A stretch of DNA of 64,000 nt from Roseibium litorale (GTDB lineage Bacteria > Pseudomonadota > Alphaproteobacteria > Rhizobiales > Stappiaceae): the NCBI RefSeq assembly GCF_014842915.1, contig NZ_JACYXI010000015.1:50397-114396 (forward strand), written 5' to 3'. The notes below the pieces were generated by a model. The model worked only from the letters and a program-made list of their open reading frames with translations, had not been told where the DNA came from and made no database searches. Of this stretch, positions 29,857 through 39,417 are shown one piece after another (the first letter of the stretch is position 1; the number at the start of each line of letters is the position of its first letter). The position numbers were made by a program, and so were the translations under genes.

Positions 29857-30002
29857 CAGGCCGGTTGTACGCTTGAGGCGAAAGTCTTCTTTCGTTTCAG
29901 CGTATCTTAACTGTTTGGGCTCAACCTCTCTCCATGGACATCCCGGTCCAGACGTCTCCCTGGAGGCGCGGAACCAGTGTAACAGTCGGGTGAGAGCAGG
30001 CC

Positions 30003-32762
30003 ATGGACGACCTTCTCAGGGAATTCATTACCGAGACCAACGAGAGTCTCGATGTTGTGGACGTTGAGCTTGTTAAATTCGAGCAAGAACCCAACAACGC
30101 AACGATCCTTGACAATATTTTTCGCCTTGTTCACACGATCAAGGGCACATGCGGCTTTTTGGGGCTTCCCCGGCTTGAGGCGATCGCCCATGCCGCTGAA
30201 ACCCTGATGGGCAAGTTCCGTGAGGGGACGCCTGTTACGCCAGACGCCGTGTCTCTCATCCTGAGCTCGATTGATCGTATCAAGGATATTCTTGCAGATC
30301 TGGAAGCTGCGGAGGGCGAGGAGCCTGCCGGAGATGACAGTGATCTGATTGCCGAACTGGAGCGGATGTCGACCAGTGCAGCGGCAACTCCGGTTGTCGA
30401 GCCTGTTGCAGAGCCCGAACCGGCACTGAACATCCTTGAACAAAGCCTTGAGCGCCCGCTTCGCCCTGGTGAAGTTTCGCTTGACGAGCTCGAGCGTGCT
30501 TTCCGCGAGACAGAAGTCGAAGTGGACGTCGCTGAAGTTGCGCCGGAACCGGTCGAAGAGCCGGCACCTGCCCCGGCTCCTGTGAAAGCAGAAGCTCCGG
30601 CAAAGCCTGCCAAGCCCGCAAAACCGTCCCGCACTGTTGAAGCGGATGACGACAAAGCCGAAGCTGTTGAAAAGAAGTCCGGCTCGTCGGTCTCCAATCA
30701 GTCGATCCGTGTGTCTGTTGATACGCTTGAACACCTGATGACTATGGTGTCGGAACTGGTTCTGACCAGAAACCAGCTCCTTGAGATCGTCCGCCGTCAT
30801 GAAGACAGCGAATTCAAGGTTCCGCTGCAGCGCCTGTCCAATGTGACGGCCGAACTGCAGGAAGGCGTGATGGCAACGCGCATGCAGCCGATTGGCAACG
30901 CATGGCAGAAGCTGCCGCGTATCGTCCGCGATCTCAGCCAGGAACTCGAAAAGCCGATCGAACTTGAAATGATCGGCGCAGAGACAGAGCTGGACCGTCA
31001 GGTTCTTGAAATGATCAAGGACCCGCTGACCCACATGGTCCGCAACTCTGCTGACCATGGTCTGGAGATGCCGTCGGACCGCCGCGACGCCGGCAAGCCG
31101 GAAAAGGGCACCATTACGCTGGCGGCCTATCATGAAGGCGGTCACATCATCATCGAAGTTCGTGATGATGGTAAGGGTCTCGACGTCGACAAGATCAAGG
31201 CCAAGGTTATCGAACGCGGCATCGCGACCGAAGCCGAAGTCGACAAGATGTCCGACGCCCAGATCCACAAGTTCATTTTTGCAGCCGGCTTCTCTACGGC
31301 CGCTCAGGTGACCAGCGTGTCCGGCCGCGGTGTCGGCATGGATGTGGTTCGCAACAACATCGAGGTGATCGGCGGCACCGTGGACTTGCGGTCGGTGCCG
31401 GGCAAGGGTACCAGCTTCATCATCAAGATCCCGCTGACCCTTGCCATCGTCTCGACACTGATCGTCGAGGCAAGCGGAGACCGGTTTGCAATTCCGCAGC
31501 TGTCTGTGGTCGAATTGGTTCGTGTTCAGAACAACTCCGAGCACCGGATTGAGCGGATTAAGGACACTCCAGTCCTGCGTCTGCGCAACAAGCTGCTTCC
31601 CTTGCTGCACCTGTCTCAGCTTCTCGGTATCTATGCCGGTGAAAATGCGGATAAGGCGATCGATGAGGACAACGGCTTCATCGTGGTGATGCAGGTTGGC
31701 AGCCAGACCTTTGGTCTTGTGGTTGACGGCGTCTTCCACACCGAGGAAATCGTGGTCAAGCCGATGTCTACGATGCTGCGGAACCTGACCATGTTCTCGG
31801 GCAACACCATTCTCGGTGACGGCTCGGTGATCATGATCATCGATCCGAACGGGGTCGCCAGTGCGATGGCAAGCCATGCGTCCAGTACAGTCGCAGAACA
31901 GTCGGAAGAAGAAGCCGAAGACCTGCAGCGCCGGACCCAGACAAGCCAGGCAGCAATCTCTATGTTGCTGTTCCGCGCCGGCGCGCCGGAGCCGAAGGCC
32001 GTTCCACTGTCGCTGGTTACCCGTCTCGAAGAGTTCGAGGTCTCCAAGATCGAACGCTCCAACGGCCGGGATCTGGTTCAGTACCGTGGTGCGCTCATGC
32101 CGCTCGTCTACGTCAACGACGGAGATCAGCATAAGCTTGAAGGCACCCAGCCGATGCTCGTCTTCTCCGACAGCGGCCGGTCCATGGGACTGGTGGTCGA
32201 CGAGATCGTTGACATCGTCGAAGAGCGTCTCAACATCGAGGTTGGCTCCGAACGTCCGGGTATCCTCGGATCGGCGGTCATCAAGGAACGGGCAACCGAA
32301 ATCATCGACCTCGGCTACTACCTGCCGCAGGCCTTTGAAGACTGGTTCATGCGCAAGGAAATGGACATTCAGGCCCTCACCAAGAAGGTTCTGTTTGTCG
32401 ATGACTCCGCATTCTTCCGCAACATGCTGACCCCGGTCCTCAAGGCCGCAGGTTATGATGTGACCACCTGTGTCGGTCCGCAGGAAGCCCTCGATCTTCT
32501 GGAAAACGGCGTCAAGTTCCACGCCATCGTCAGCGATATCGAGATGCCGGAAATCAACGGCTTCGAATTCTGCGAAGCGATGCGCCGCGACCCCCGGTTC
32601 CGGAACATTCCGATCCTGGCTCTCTCGGCCATGGTCACACCGGCGTCGATCGAACGCGGCCGTCAGGCAGGGTTCGACGACTATGTTGCTAAGTTTGACC
32701 GTCCGGGCCTGATTGCCGCCCTCAAGGATGTGTTCTCTGGTGAGATGGGAGTTGCAGCATGA
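30003..32762 (+). CDS. cheA: Hybrid chemotaxis histidine kinase CheA with C-terminal receiver
   Basis: This 919-residue kinase starts with an Hpt domain (about 1-105), with phosphorylated H44 in L-V-H-T-I-K-G. An Ala/Pro/Glu linker follows (about 115-225), then a dimerisation region (about 235-300). The HATPase has its N-box N-S-A-D-H-G near 348 and G-box D-D-G-K-G near 388. Two CheW-like domains lie at about 483-620 and 650-775, and a C-terminal receiver at about 794-915 with D845 in V-S-D-I-E-M. It phosphorylates CheY and CheB in response to chemoreceptors. The second CheW module and receiver are extra relative to E. coli CheA. The ATG of cheW overlaps its stop. Confidence 0.96.
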   Translation: MDDLLREFITETNESLDVVDVELVKFEQEPNNATILDNIFRLVHTIKGTCGFLGLPRLEAIAHAAETLMGKFREGTPVTPDAVSLILSSIDRIKDILADLEAAEGEEPAGDDSDLIAELERMSTSAAATPVVEPVAEPEPALNILEQSLERPLRPGEVSLDELERAFRETEVEVDVAEVAPEPVEEPAPAPAPVKAEAPAKPAKPAKPSRTVEADDDKAEAVEKKSGSSVSNQSIRVSVDTLEHLMTMVSELVLTRNQLLEIVRRHEDSEFKVPLQRLSNVTAELQEGVMATRMQPIGNAWQKLPRIVRDLSQELEKPIELEMIGAETELDRQVLEMIKDPLTHMVRNSADHGLEMPSDRRDAGKPEKGTITLAAYHEGGHIIIEVRDDGKGLDVDKIKAKVIERGIATEAEVDKMSDAQIHKFIFAAGFSTAAQVTSVSGRGVGMDVVRNNIEVIGGTVDLRSVPGKGTSFIIKIPLTLAIVSTLIVEASGDRFAIPQLSVVELVRVQNNSEHRIERIKDTPVLRLRNKLLPLLHLSQLLGIYAGENADKAIDEDNGFIVVMQVGSQTFGLVVDGVFHTEEIVVKPMSTMLRNLTMFSGNTILGDGSVIMIIDPNGVASAMASHASSTVAEQSEEEAEDLQRRTQTSQAAISMLLFRAGAPEPKAVPLSLVTRLEEFEVSKIERSNGRDLVQYRGALMPLVYVNDGDQHKLEGTQPMLVFSDSGRSMGLVVDEIVDIVEERLNIEVGSERPGILGSAVIKERATEIIDLGYYLPQAFEDWFMRKEMDIQALTKKVLFVDDSAFFRNMLTPVLKAAGYDVTTCVGPQEALDLLENGVKFHAIVSDIEMPEINGFEFCEAMRRDPRFRNIPILALSAMVTPASIERGRQAGFDDYVAKFDRPGLIAALKDVFSGEMGVAA

Positions 32763-33238
32763 CTGTGCTCGAAACCAATGTCGCTGCTGGCGGTGACATG
32801 ATCCAGTATGTCACCGTTGTGATCGGAGGCCAGCTTTTTGGTCTCCCAATCTCCCAGGTTCATGACGTGTTCGTTCCGGAAAGTGTAACCCGTGTTCCGC
32901 TTTCCGCGCCTGAAGTTGCAGGCGTTCTGAACCTGCGTGGCCGTATCGTGACCGCGATCGACATGCGCCGCCGCCTTCACCTGCCGCCGCGGACGGAAGG
33001 CACGATGATGGCTGTCGGTATCGAATACAAGCACGAGAGCTATGGTCTCGTGATCGATACTGTTGGCGAGGTTCTGACCTTGCAGGCCAAGAGCGCCGAG
33101 CCGAACCCGACCAACCTGGACAAGCGTTGGGCGGAAATCTCGGCTGGTGTTCACCGTCTCGATGGCCGGCTGATGGTCATTCTAGATGTGGCGCGTTTGC
33201 TGGGATCCATGTTTACGGAGCCGATGGCAGCGGCTTGA
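32759..33238 (+). CDS. cheW: Chemotaxis coupling protein CheW
   Basis: This 159-residue SH3-like adaptor couples chemoreceptors to CheA. The family pattern is visible in Y-V-T-V-V-I-G-G-Q-L-F-G-L-P and V-L-N-L-R-G-R-I-V-T-A-I-D-M-R. It starts within the cheA stop (ATGA), so translation is probably coupled. It is cotranscribed with cheY, which starts 32 bp later. Confidence 0.96.
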   Translation: MTVLETNVAAGGDMIQYVTVVIGGQLFGLPISQVHDVFVPESVTRVPLSAPEVAGVLNLRGRIVTAIDMRRRLHLPPRTEGTMMAVGIEYKHESYGLVIDTVGEVLTLQAKSAEPNPTNLDKRWAEISAGVHRLDGRLMVILDVARLLGSMFTEPMAAA

Positions 33239-33270
33239 GATGGCAGCTGGAACCTAGGGAGATAATGAAA

Positions 33271-33636
33271 ATGAAACAGTGCCTCGTTGTCGATGACTCC
33301 AGTGTCATTCGGAAGGTTGCCCGGCGTATTCTGGAAGACATGAACTTCGAGATTACGGAAGCTGAAGACGGTCAGCAGGCCCTGGATGCCTGCCGCAAGG
33401 CAATGCCGGATGCGATCCTGCTTGACTGGAACATGCCGGTCATGGATGGGCTGGAGTTTCTCACGAGCCTGCGCAGTGAAGAGGGCGGCGAGAAGCCGAT
33501 CGTTGTCTTCTGCACCACGGAAAACGACGTTGCACACATCGCCCGTGCTATCAGGGCAGGTGCAAACGAGTACATTATGAAGCCGTTCGACAGGGAAATC
33601 GTGGAAGCAAAGTTCCAGGAAGTTGGCTTGATCTAA
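33271..33636 (+). CDS. cheY: Chemotaxis response regulator CheY
   Basis: This single-domain receiver of 121 residues, when phosphorylated, binds the flagellar switch. The start at 33271 has AGGGAG 9 bp upstream; the ATG at 33265 is only 3 bp from it. The acidic pair D8-D9, phospho-acceptor D52 (L-L-D-W-N-M-P) and the K of I-M-K-P-F are present. It lies between cheW and cheB in the operon. Confidence 0.95.
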   Translation: MKQCLVVDDSSVIRKVARRILEDMNFEITEAEDGQQALDACRKAMPDAILLDWNMPVMDGLEFLTSLRSEEGGEKPIVVFCTTENDVAHIARAIRAGANEYIMKPFDREIVEAKFQEVGLI

Positions 33637-33658
33637 ATACCACGACTGGATCCCATCG

Positions 33659-34861
33659 ATGCCGTTTGCACAACAAAATATCACAAGCGGGGCAAACCCC
33701 GGAACTGATCCCATCAAAGTCATGGTCGTGGATGACGCCGTCGTCATCCGTGGTCTCTTGACACGCTGGCTGGACACTGACCCCGGCCTGAAGGTTGTCG
33801 GCTCCCACAGGAACGGCAAACTTGCGGTAGATGATATCGAAAAGAGCAATCCCGATGTCGTTGTCCTCGACATCGAGATGCCCGAGATGGATGGAATGAC
33901 CGCGCTCCCGCTCATGCTTGCCAAGAAGCGGGACCTCGTGGTGATCATGGCTTCGACGCTGACCCGGCGGAACGCCGAGATCAGCTTGAAAGCTCTGTCT
34001 CTCGGCGCTGCCGACTATGTTCCCAAACCTGAATCCACCTCGGAAGTGACCACTTCCGTCGATTTCCGCAGGGAACTGATTGAAAAGGTGAAGGTGCTGG
34101 GTGCCCGTGCGCGGCGTATGCGCGGTCCTGTGCGGACCATGCGGGCAGAGACCAATGCTGGACGTACTGCTTCGCAGGCTCCCGTAGGACGGCTCGCTAC
34201 GGCGGCAGCTCCCTTGCGAGGCGCCGCTCCGGCAGCTCCCCGTGCAACATTCAAACTGCGTCCTTATTCCGCCGTGCGTCCGCGTATTCTGGCGATTGGA
34301 TCGTCCACTGGGGGGCCGCAGGCTCTTCAGCAGGTGATGAGGGATGTTGGCACCGCCATGCACGATATCCCGGTGGTTATTACCCAGCATATGCCGCCGA
34401 CGTTCACGGCTATTCTGGCTGAACATGTTGGCAAGGCAGCCTTGCGGCCCTCCAAGGAAGGTGCCGATGGCGAGGTGCTGCAGCCGGGTCATATCTACGT
34501 CGCGCCCGGCGGCAAGCATATGATTCTTGAGAAGGATGGCGGTGCGGTCAAAATCCGGCTGACGGACGACCCTCCAGTCAACTTCTGCAAGCCGGCCGTC
34601 GACCCGTTGTTCGACAGCGTTGCCAAGATCTACGGGTCGGCAACTCTTGGCGTCATTCTGACCGGCATGGGTCATGATGGGGCGAACGGGGTCAAGACGA
34701 TTGCCGCCGGTGGTGGCAGCATTTTAACCCAGGACGAAGCTTCCAGCGTTGTCTGGGGCATGCCGGGCGCTGCCGCAAACACGGGGATGTGCAGTGATGT
34801 GCTTCCCTTGTCTGAAATCGGACCGAAAGTCGTCCGTGTCCTGAAGGGGAATGCGCGATGA
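33659..34861 (+). CDS. cheB: Chemoreceptor glutamate methylesterase CheB
   Basis: CheB removes methyl groups from chemoreceptors for adaptation. The 400-residue protein has an N-terminal receiver (about 19-145, phospho-acceptor D71). A basic, Ala-rich linker precedes the C-terminal methylesterase domain (about 205-395), with catalytic S216 in I-G-S-S-T-G-G. The linker (about 150-205) is longer than in E. coli CheB. It starts 22 bp after cheY, and its last codon and stop overlap the cheR start by 4 bp. Confidence 0.96.
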   Translation: MPFAQQNITSGANPGTDPIKVMVVDDAVVIRGLLTRWLDTDPGLKVVGSHRNGKLAVDDIEKSNPDVVVLDIEMPEMDGMTALPLMLAKKRDLVVIMASTLTRRNAEISLKALSLGAADYVPKPESTSEVTTSVDFRRELIEKVKVLGARARRMRGPVRTMRAETNAGRTASQAPVGRLATAAAPLRGAAPAAPRATFKLRPYSAVRPRILAIGSSTGGPQALQQVMRDVGTAMHDIPVVITQHMPPTFTAILAEHVGKAALRPSKEGADGEVLQPGHIYVAPGGKHMILEKDGGAVKIRLTDDPPVNFCKPAVDPLFDSVAKIYGSATLGVILTGMGHDGANGVKTIAAGGGSILTQDEASSVVWGMPGAAANTGMCSDVLPLSEIGPKVVRVLKGNAR

Positions 34862-35727
34862 CCCCCGCAGAGTTTGAATTTCTCCAAAAGTTCCTCAAGG
34901 AACGCTCCGGTCTGGTGCTTTCCAACGACAAGCAGTATCTGGTGGAAAGCCGTCTGCTGCCGCTGGCAAAGGCTCAGAAACTGGATGGCCTCGGGCCTCT
35001 GATCCGGCTTCTGCAGCGTGGTGGAAGCAGCAAGCTGGCCGAAGACGTGGTCGAAGCCATGACGACCAACGAGTCGTTCTTCTTCCGCGACAAGACGCCG
35101 TTTGAGCATTTCAACGACACCATGCTGCCTGCTCTGCTGCAGTCGCGTGCGCGCACCAAGAGCCTCAAGATCTGGTGTGCTGCGGCCTCGTCGGGACAGG
35201 AACCCTATTCCTTGGCAATCTGCATCAAGGAAGCGGGAGCCAAGATGGCTGGGTGGCGCACCCGGATCCTCGGGACCGACCTCTCGATGGAGGTGCTTGA
35301 GAAAGCCAAGGCTGGCCTCTACAGCCAGTTCGAGGTTCAGCGCGGCCTGCCGATTCAAATGCTGCTGAAGTATTTCGATCAGAAAGGCGACATGTGGCAG
35401 ATCAGCCCGGAGCTGCGGGCAATGATCGAGTGGCGCAAGCTGAACCTGCTGGAGAACTTCTCGCATCTTGGCGAATTCGACATTCTCTTCTGCCGGAACG
35501 TTCTGATCTATTTTGACCAGCAGACCAAGACCATGGTTCTGGACCGTCTTGCGAAGATGATCCCGGAAGATGGCTACCTTGTCCTGGGAGCTGCCGAAAC
35601 GGTTGTCGGTTTGAGCGATGCCTTCCGTCCCGTGCCGGGCAAGCGTGGCCTGTTCCAGCGCAAGGAAGCCGTCAAGACCGCCCAGGCAACGCCCCGATTT
35701 GCCGTTGGCGGTGCGGTCCCGCGCTGA
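34858..35727 (+). CDS. cheR: Chemoreceptor methyltransferase CheR
   Basis: CheR uses S-adenosylmethionine to methylate receptor glutamates, opposing CheB. The 289-residue protein has the N-terminal all-alpha domain and a SAM-binding domain. The latter shows W-C-A-A-A-S-S-G-Q-E-P-Y-S, I-L-G-T-D-L-S and F-D-I-L-F-C-R-N-V-L-I-Y-F-D. The start overlaps the cheB stop (ATGA). It is the last gene before a strong hairpin terminator. Confidence 0.96.
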   Translation: MTPAEFEFLQKFLKERSGLVLSNDKQYLVESRLLPLAKAQKLDGLGPLIRLLQRGGSSKLAEDVVEAMTTNESFFFRDKTPFEHFNDTMLPALLQSRARTKSLKIWCAAASSGQEPYSLAICIKEAGAKMAGWRTRILGTDLSMEVLEKAKAGLYSQFEVQRGLPIQMLLKYFDQKGDMWQISPELRAMIEWRKLNLLENFSHLGEFDILFCRNVLIYFDQQTKTMVLDRLAKMIPEDGYLVLGAAETVVGLSDAFRPVPGKRGLFQRKEAVKTAQATPRFAVGGAVPR

Positions 35728-35749
35728 GTGAGTCAGATCGGAGTGACGC

Positions 35750-35780
35750 AAACGGCGGCTTCAAGCCGCCGTTTGTCTTT
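35750..35780 (+). terminator. Terminator of the chemotaxis operon
   Basis: AAACGGCGGC and GCCGCCGTTT form a perfect 10-bp stem with a TTCAA loop, followed by a TTTGTCTTT tract. Confidence 0.88.
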
Positions 35781-35922
35781 GTAGGCAGGGGCTTGGCGCT
35801 GCTCGCGGAAACGTGACACGTCCACCCTTCACTTTTCGTTCATCCCCCTCTTTTTATCTCTTTGATCCGATCCACATGCCCCTGTCGTATGTGCACTGAC
35901 TACGCCGACATGGGAGACAGAG

Positions 35923-36897
35923 ATGACTGGACTCAATCTGACAATTTCGCGCCGCGCGGCGCTTTTGGGAGCAGGTGGGGTGGCTGCCTTTGCCACCGCT
36001 GCGCCAGTGCTCGCCGCTGCCGGGAATGCCGGCACTGGACAAGCTGCCGCCCGTCTGCCCTTCGCCCGCTATTCGATTGGTGGTTTCGAGGTCACGACGC
36101 TGCTCGATGGCACGGCTTCCTCTGCTGAGCCGCAGAAGACCTTTGGAATGAATGTTCCTGCTGATGAGTTCGCCGAAGTGTCGGCTGCGAGCTTCCTGCC
36201 CACCGATAGCTTCACCAATTTCTTCACGCCGACTCTCGTCAACACCGGCAAGGAGCTTGTGCTGTTCGACACCGGACTGGGAGAGGGTGCTCGCCCGGAC
36301 CGGGGCAATATGCGTGCTGCGCTGGAAAGCGCCGGATATTCTCCGGATGAGGTGAATGTGGTGGTTCTGACCCACATGCATCCCGATCATATCGGCGGCG
36401 TGATGGAAGGCGGGAAGCCGGCCTTTGCCAACGCACGCTATGTAACCGGCGCGAAGGAATATGACTTCTGGTCGAAGATGGATCCCGCCGCAAACGGTGC
36501 GGCGAAACTGGTGGCGCAGAACATCGTCCCGCTGGCCGATAAGATGACGTTTGTGGAAGATGGCGGCTCAGTTGTGTCAGGCATTACCGCAATGGCTGCA
36601 GGCGGCCATACACCAGGCCACATGATCTACATGATTGAAAGCGACGGCAAGCAGCTTGTTCTGACAGCAGACACAGCCAATCATTACGTTTGGTCTCTTG
36701 CCCACCCGGACTGGGAAGTGCGGTTCGATATGGACAAAGAGGCAGCTGCTGCGACCCGCCGCAAGGTGCTGGGCATGCTCTCCAGCGACAAGATCGCCTT
36801 TGCCGGATACCACATGCCGTTCCCGGCGGTAGGCTATGTCGAGGCTGCGGGCGATGCCTTCCGCTATGTTCCTGAAACCTACCAGTTGCGGATGTAA
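35923..36897 (+). CDS. Exported metallo-beta-lactamase-fold hydrolase
   Basis: This 324-residue protein has a Tat-like signal (I-S-R-R-A-A-L-L-G-A-G-G, cleaved near residue 32). An MBL fold covers about 45-320. The zinc motif is H151-M-H153-P-D155-H156-I-G-G, with another ligand histidine in G-G-H-T-P-G-H near 230 and H-M-P-F-P late in the chain. Such proteins include lactonases and other hydrolases, but the substrate cannot be read. It is a single gene, between the chemotaxis terminator and the convergent hydroxyproline epimerase. Confidence 0.88.
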   Translation: MTGLNLTISRRAALLGAGGVAAFATAAPVLAAAGNAGTGQAAARLPFARYSIGGFEVTTLLDGTASSAEPQKTFGMNVPADEFAEVSAASFLPTDSFTNFFTPTLVNTGKELVLFDTGLGEGARPDRGNMRAALESAGYSPDEVNVVVLTHMHPDHIGGVMEGGKPAFANARYVTGAKEYDFWSKMDPAANGAAKLVAQNIVPLADKMTFVEDGGSVVSGITAMAAGGHTPGHMIYMIESDGKQLVLTADTANHYVWSLAHPDWEVRFDMDKEAAAATRRKVLGMLSSDKIAFAGYHMPFPAVGYVEAAGDAFRYVPETYQLRM

Positions 36898-36911
36898 GCC
36901 TAACCTCCTGA

Positions 36912-37943
36912 TCAGGGCCGGGGGTAGCGTTTTACCCCCGTTCCTGTCACCGAAAAGCCCGTCATATAGGGATCGCGTTCATCCAGAGTGATCGTGCTGG
37001 TGCCGGTCTTCACCGCCCAGCCTTCGATGGTCGGAATGATGCCCCGCTTCGAGCCGACCAGAACCTCTTTCTTGACCCCGCCGGTAAACAGTGAGCCGAT
37101 GACGCTCTCGTGGACGAAGCTGTCGCCCACCTTGAGTTTGCCCTTGCCGAAGAGCTGGGCCATGCGGGCGGAGGTTCCGGTGCCGCAGGGGCTGCGGTCA
37201 ATGGCCTTGTCGCCATAGAAGACGGCGTTGCGCGCGTCCGCGCCTTTTGCTGCTGCTGGCCCGGTCCACTGAATGTGCGTAATGCCCTTGATGCCCGGAT
37301 TGACCGGGTGAACCATCTCGTAAGCCTCGTTCAGGGCAGTGCGGAGTTTGGGGCTGATCTGCACCAGCTGATCCACCGGAACCGAGCCGACGCCGGCGAA
37401 GTTCTTCTGCGGTTCGATGATGGCGTAGAAGTTGCCGCCATAAGCCACATCGAAGGTCAGACGGCCTAAATCCGGGCAGTCGATTTCCAACCCTTCCGCT
37501 GCCAGGAAAGACGGCACGTTCGTAAGTTTGACCGAGGATACGTATTCGCCATCCATGGTGTATTCGGCGAGGACGAGACCCGCCGGCGTTTCCAACCGCG
37601 CAAGGCCTGGTGTCTTTGGCTCGAGCAGCCCTTCCTCGATCGCCATGGTGACGGTGCCGATCGTCCCGTGACCGCACATCGGCAGGCAGCCGGAGGTCTC
37701 GATATAGAGAACGCCGACGTCATAGTCGCCGCTTGAAGGCGGGTAGAGGATGGAGCCGGACATCATGTCGTGTCCGCGCGGCTCGAACATCAGTCCGGTG
37801 CGGATCCAGTCGAAATCCTCCAGGAATTTCTGACGGCGTTCGAACATGGAAGAGGCTTGAATGCGGGGCCCTCCGCCTGCCACCAGGCGGACCGGATTGC
37901 CGCAGGTATGGCCATCGATGCAGAAGAACGTGTGACGTGCCAT
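36912..37943 (-). CDS. hypE: 4-hydroxyproline 2-epimerase (proline racemase family)
   Basis: This 343-residue cytoplasmic enzyme has the two catalytic cysteines of the epimerase/racemase type: C90 in M-C-G-H-G-T and C253 in S-P-C-G-T-G. The Cys/Cys pair fits 4-hydroxyproline epimerase rather than the Cys-to-Ser/Thr trans-3-hydroxyproline dehydratase. It should convert trans-4-hydroxy-L-proline to cis-4-hydroxy-D-proline. The next gene (24 bp upstream on the same strand) encodes the oxidoreductase for the next step. The symbol follows the Sinorhizobium hyp genes. Confidence 0.86.
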   Translation of the reverse strand: MARHTFFCIDGHTCGNPVRLVAGGGPRIQASSMFERRQKFLEDFDWIRTGLMFEPRGHDMMSGSILYPPSSGDYDVGVLYIETSGCLPMCGHGTIGTVTMAIEEGLLEPKTPGLARLETPAGLVLAEYTMDGEYVSSVKLTNVPSFLAAEGLEIDCPDLGRLTFDVAYGGNFYAIIEPQKNFAGVGSVPVDQLVQISPKLRTALNEAYEMVHPVNPGIKGITHIQWTGPAAAKGADARNAVFYGDKAIDRSPCGTGTSARMAQLFGKGKLKVGDSFVHESVIGSLFTGGVKKEVLVGSKRGIIPTIEGWAVKTGTSTITLDERDPYMTGFSVTGTGVKRYPRP

Positions 37944-37967
37944 GGAGAACTCCGCTGTGCTGCCGCG

Positions 37968-39209
37968 TCAGAAACGGCTGGCGCTGAAGGGGGAGAGGTC
38001 GAGCTTGGGGGTCTCGTTGAAAATGAGGGCTGCCAGGGCTTCGGCGGTCGTTGCTGCCTGAGTCAGTCCGTGATGGGCATGGCCGAAGCCATAGAGAATG
38101 GATGGCGAGGCGGAGGAGCGGTCGATCACCGGCAGACTGTCGGGCATGGATGGGCGGAAACCCATCCAGCGCTTGCCCTGGCTTGCATCCAGCTTGGGGA
38201 AGATCGTTCTGGCGCGGGAGATCATGGCGTCCACGCGCTTCCAGTTCGGGTCAAGGTCGAGGCCGCCGAATTCCACGGCACCGCCGAGCCGCAAGCCTGT
38301 TTCCAGCTGGGACACAGCAAATCCGTGCCCCGGCAGCATCATGAAATGCTTCAGCGAGATGCCGGGTTCCGGAATGGTGATGTTGTAACCGCGCTCCGTA
38401 TCGAGCGGTACCTTGTCGCCAAGCTGGGCCGCAAAGGGTTTGGACCAGGCGCCGCAAGCGATGACGAGTTTTTGGCAACTCTGCGCACTGCCATCCGCGA
38501 AAGTCAGGCGGGCTCCTTCGCCTTCCGGGCTGACCTGTGCGAGCGTCCGCCGGTCGAAGGTGACGCCCTGAGCCTCCAGCCATCCGGCGATGGAGAGGCA
38601 GAGCTTTTTCGGGTCGTCCATCTGCGCCCAGCCGGGAACGAAGGCGCCGCCAACCACGGACGGGCTGAGGTCCGGCTCCAGTTCCAAGAGTTCGCCGGAG
38701 GACAGGAGATCGATCTTGATGCCGTGGGCTTTCTGTTCTTCCCAGCCTGCCTTGTTGCGCTCGAACTTGGAAACATTGTCGAAGACTTCGAGACAGCCGT
38801 TGCGGCGGACCTGGTTGTGGGTGCCGGTCAGGGTCCAGACCCGTTCCCAAGCTGGCAGCGCGGATGCGTTGAGGGCTGCGATTGCCTGGGTGCTTGCTTT
38901 GACCTTGGCAGGGCTTGAAGCCGCGACGAAGCGGAGCATCCAGGGCAGAATTCGGAGCGCATAGGCTGGCCGGACGGTCAGAGGCCCAAGCGGATCCATC
39001 AGCCAGCCGATGGCGTCTTTCCAGACGCCGGGCGAGGCAAGGGGGGCAACATCCGTCCAGGCGATGCCGCCCGCATTGCCCTGGCTGGCGCCTGCCGCCG
39101 GTCCTTCCTTGTCGATGATTGTGACAGAACAGCCCCTGCTGACAAGGACAGACGCAGTGGCCAGGCCGATAATGCCGGCTCCGAGGATCGTGACGTTCGG
39201 CTGGGTCAT
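37968..39209 (-). CDS. FAD-dependent D-amino-acid (D-hydroxyproline) dehydrogenase, DadA-like
   Basis: This 413-residue flavoprotein has the dinucleotide motif G-A-G-I-I-G at 10-15 from the chosen start at 39209 (M-T-Q-P-N-V-T-I-L). Two earlier in-frame ATGs (39251 and 39272) have no ribosome site, but the start remains uncertain. A DAO/DadA fold follows, ending with G-F-G-H-A-H-H-G-L-T-Q. Beside the epimerase, its probable substrate is cis-4-hydroxy-D-proline, giving the pyrroline product. It is first in the two-gene operon and divergent from the GntR regulator, with about 210 bp between. Confidence 0.85.
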   Translation of the reverse strand: MTQPNVTILGAGIIGLATASVLVSRGCSVTIIDKEGPAAGASQGNAGGIAWTDVAPLASPGVWKDAIGWLMDPLGPLTVRPAYALRILPWMLRFVAASSPAKVKASTQAIAALNASALPAWERVWTLTGTHNQVRRNGCLEVFDNVSKFERNKAGWEEQKAHGIKIDLLSSGELLELEPDLSPSVVGGAFVPGWAQMDDPKKLCLSIAGWLEAQGVTFDRRTLAQVSPEGEGARLTFADGSAQSCQKLVIACGAWSKPFAAQLGDKVPLDTERGYNITIPEPGISLKHFMMLPGHGFAVSQLETGLRLGGAVEFGGLDLDPNWKRVDAMISRARTIFPKLDASQGKRWMGFRPSMPDSLPVIDRSSASPSILYGFGHAHHGLTQAATTAEALAALIFNETPKLDLSPFSASRF

Positions 39210-39357
39210 GTCGCTTGGGACCTGGAGCTCTCCGTCTGGCCGGTCAGCCATTACGAAACGAGGCGGGTCCAAATCCTTCCTGAAAGAAGCGGCCGGGACC
39301 GCATTCTGATGGTTTCAGCGCGGAAGAGTGCGATTGGTTTATCTTTTTGTCAACGAC

Positions 39358-39367
39358 TGATATATCA
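39358..39367. promoter_or_regulatory. Palindrome TGATATATCA, candidate GntR/FCD operator
   Basis: This perfect 10-bp palindrome lies 51 bp before the GntR start and in the divergent promoter region of the hydroxyproline genes. FCD-type GntR regulators bind short palindromes near their own gene. The same 10 bases recur inside a 14-bp palindrome at 48486-48499. Confidence 0.5.
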
Positions 39368-39417
39368 AATGAAAGGCCTGCGGGTAATTTTGCCACCTTA
39401 GTGTCAGGGAGTTGCAC

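Noticed and set aside
29907..32522. 871-residue open frame on the minus strand opposite cheA
   Set aside because: It is the antisense shadow of cheA in GC-rich DNA. The translation is rich in His, Asp, Arg and Gln and shows no family pattern, while cheA has every expected domain.
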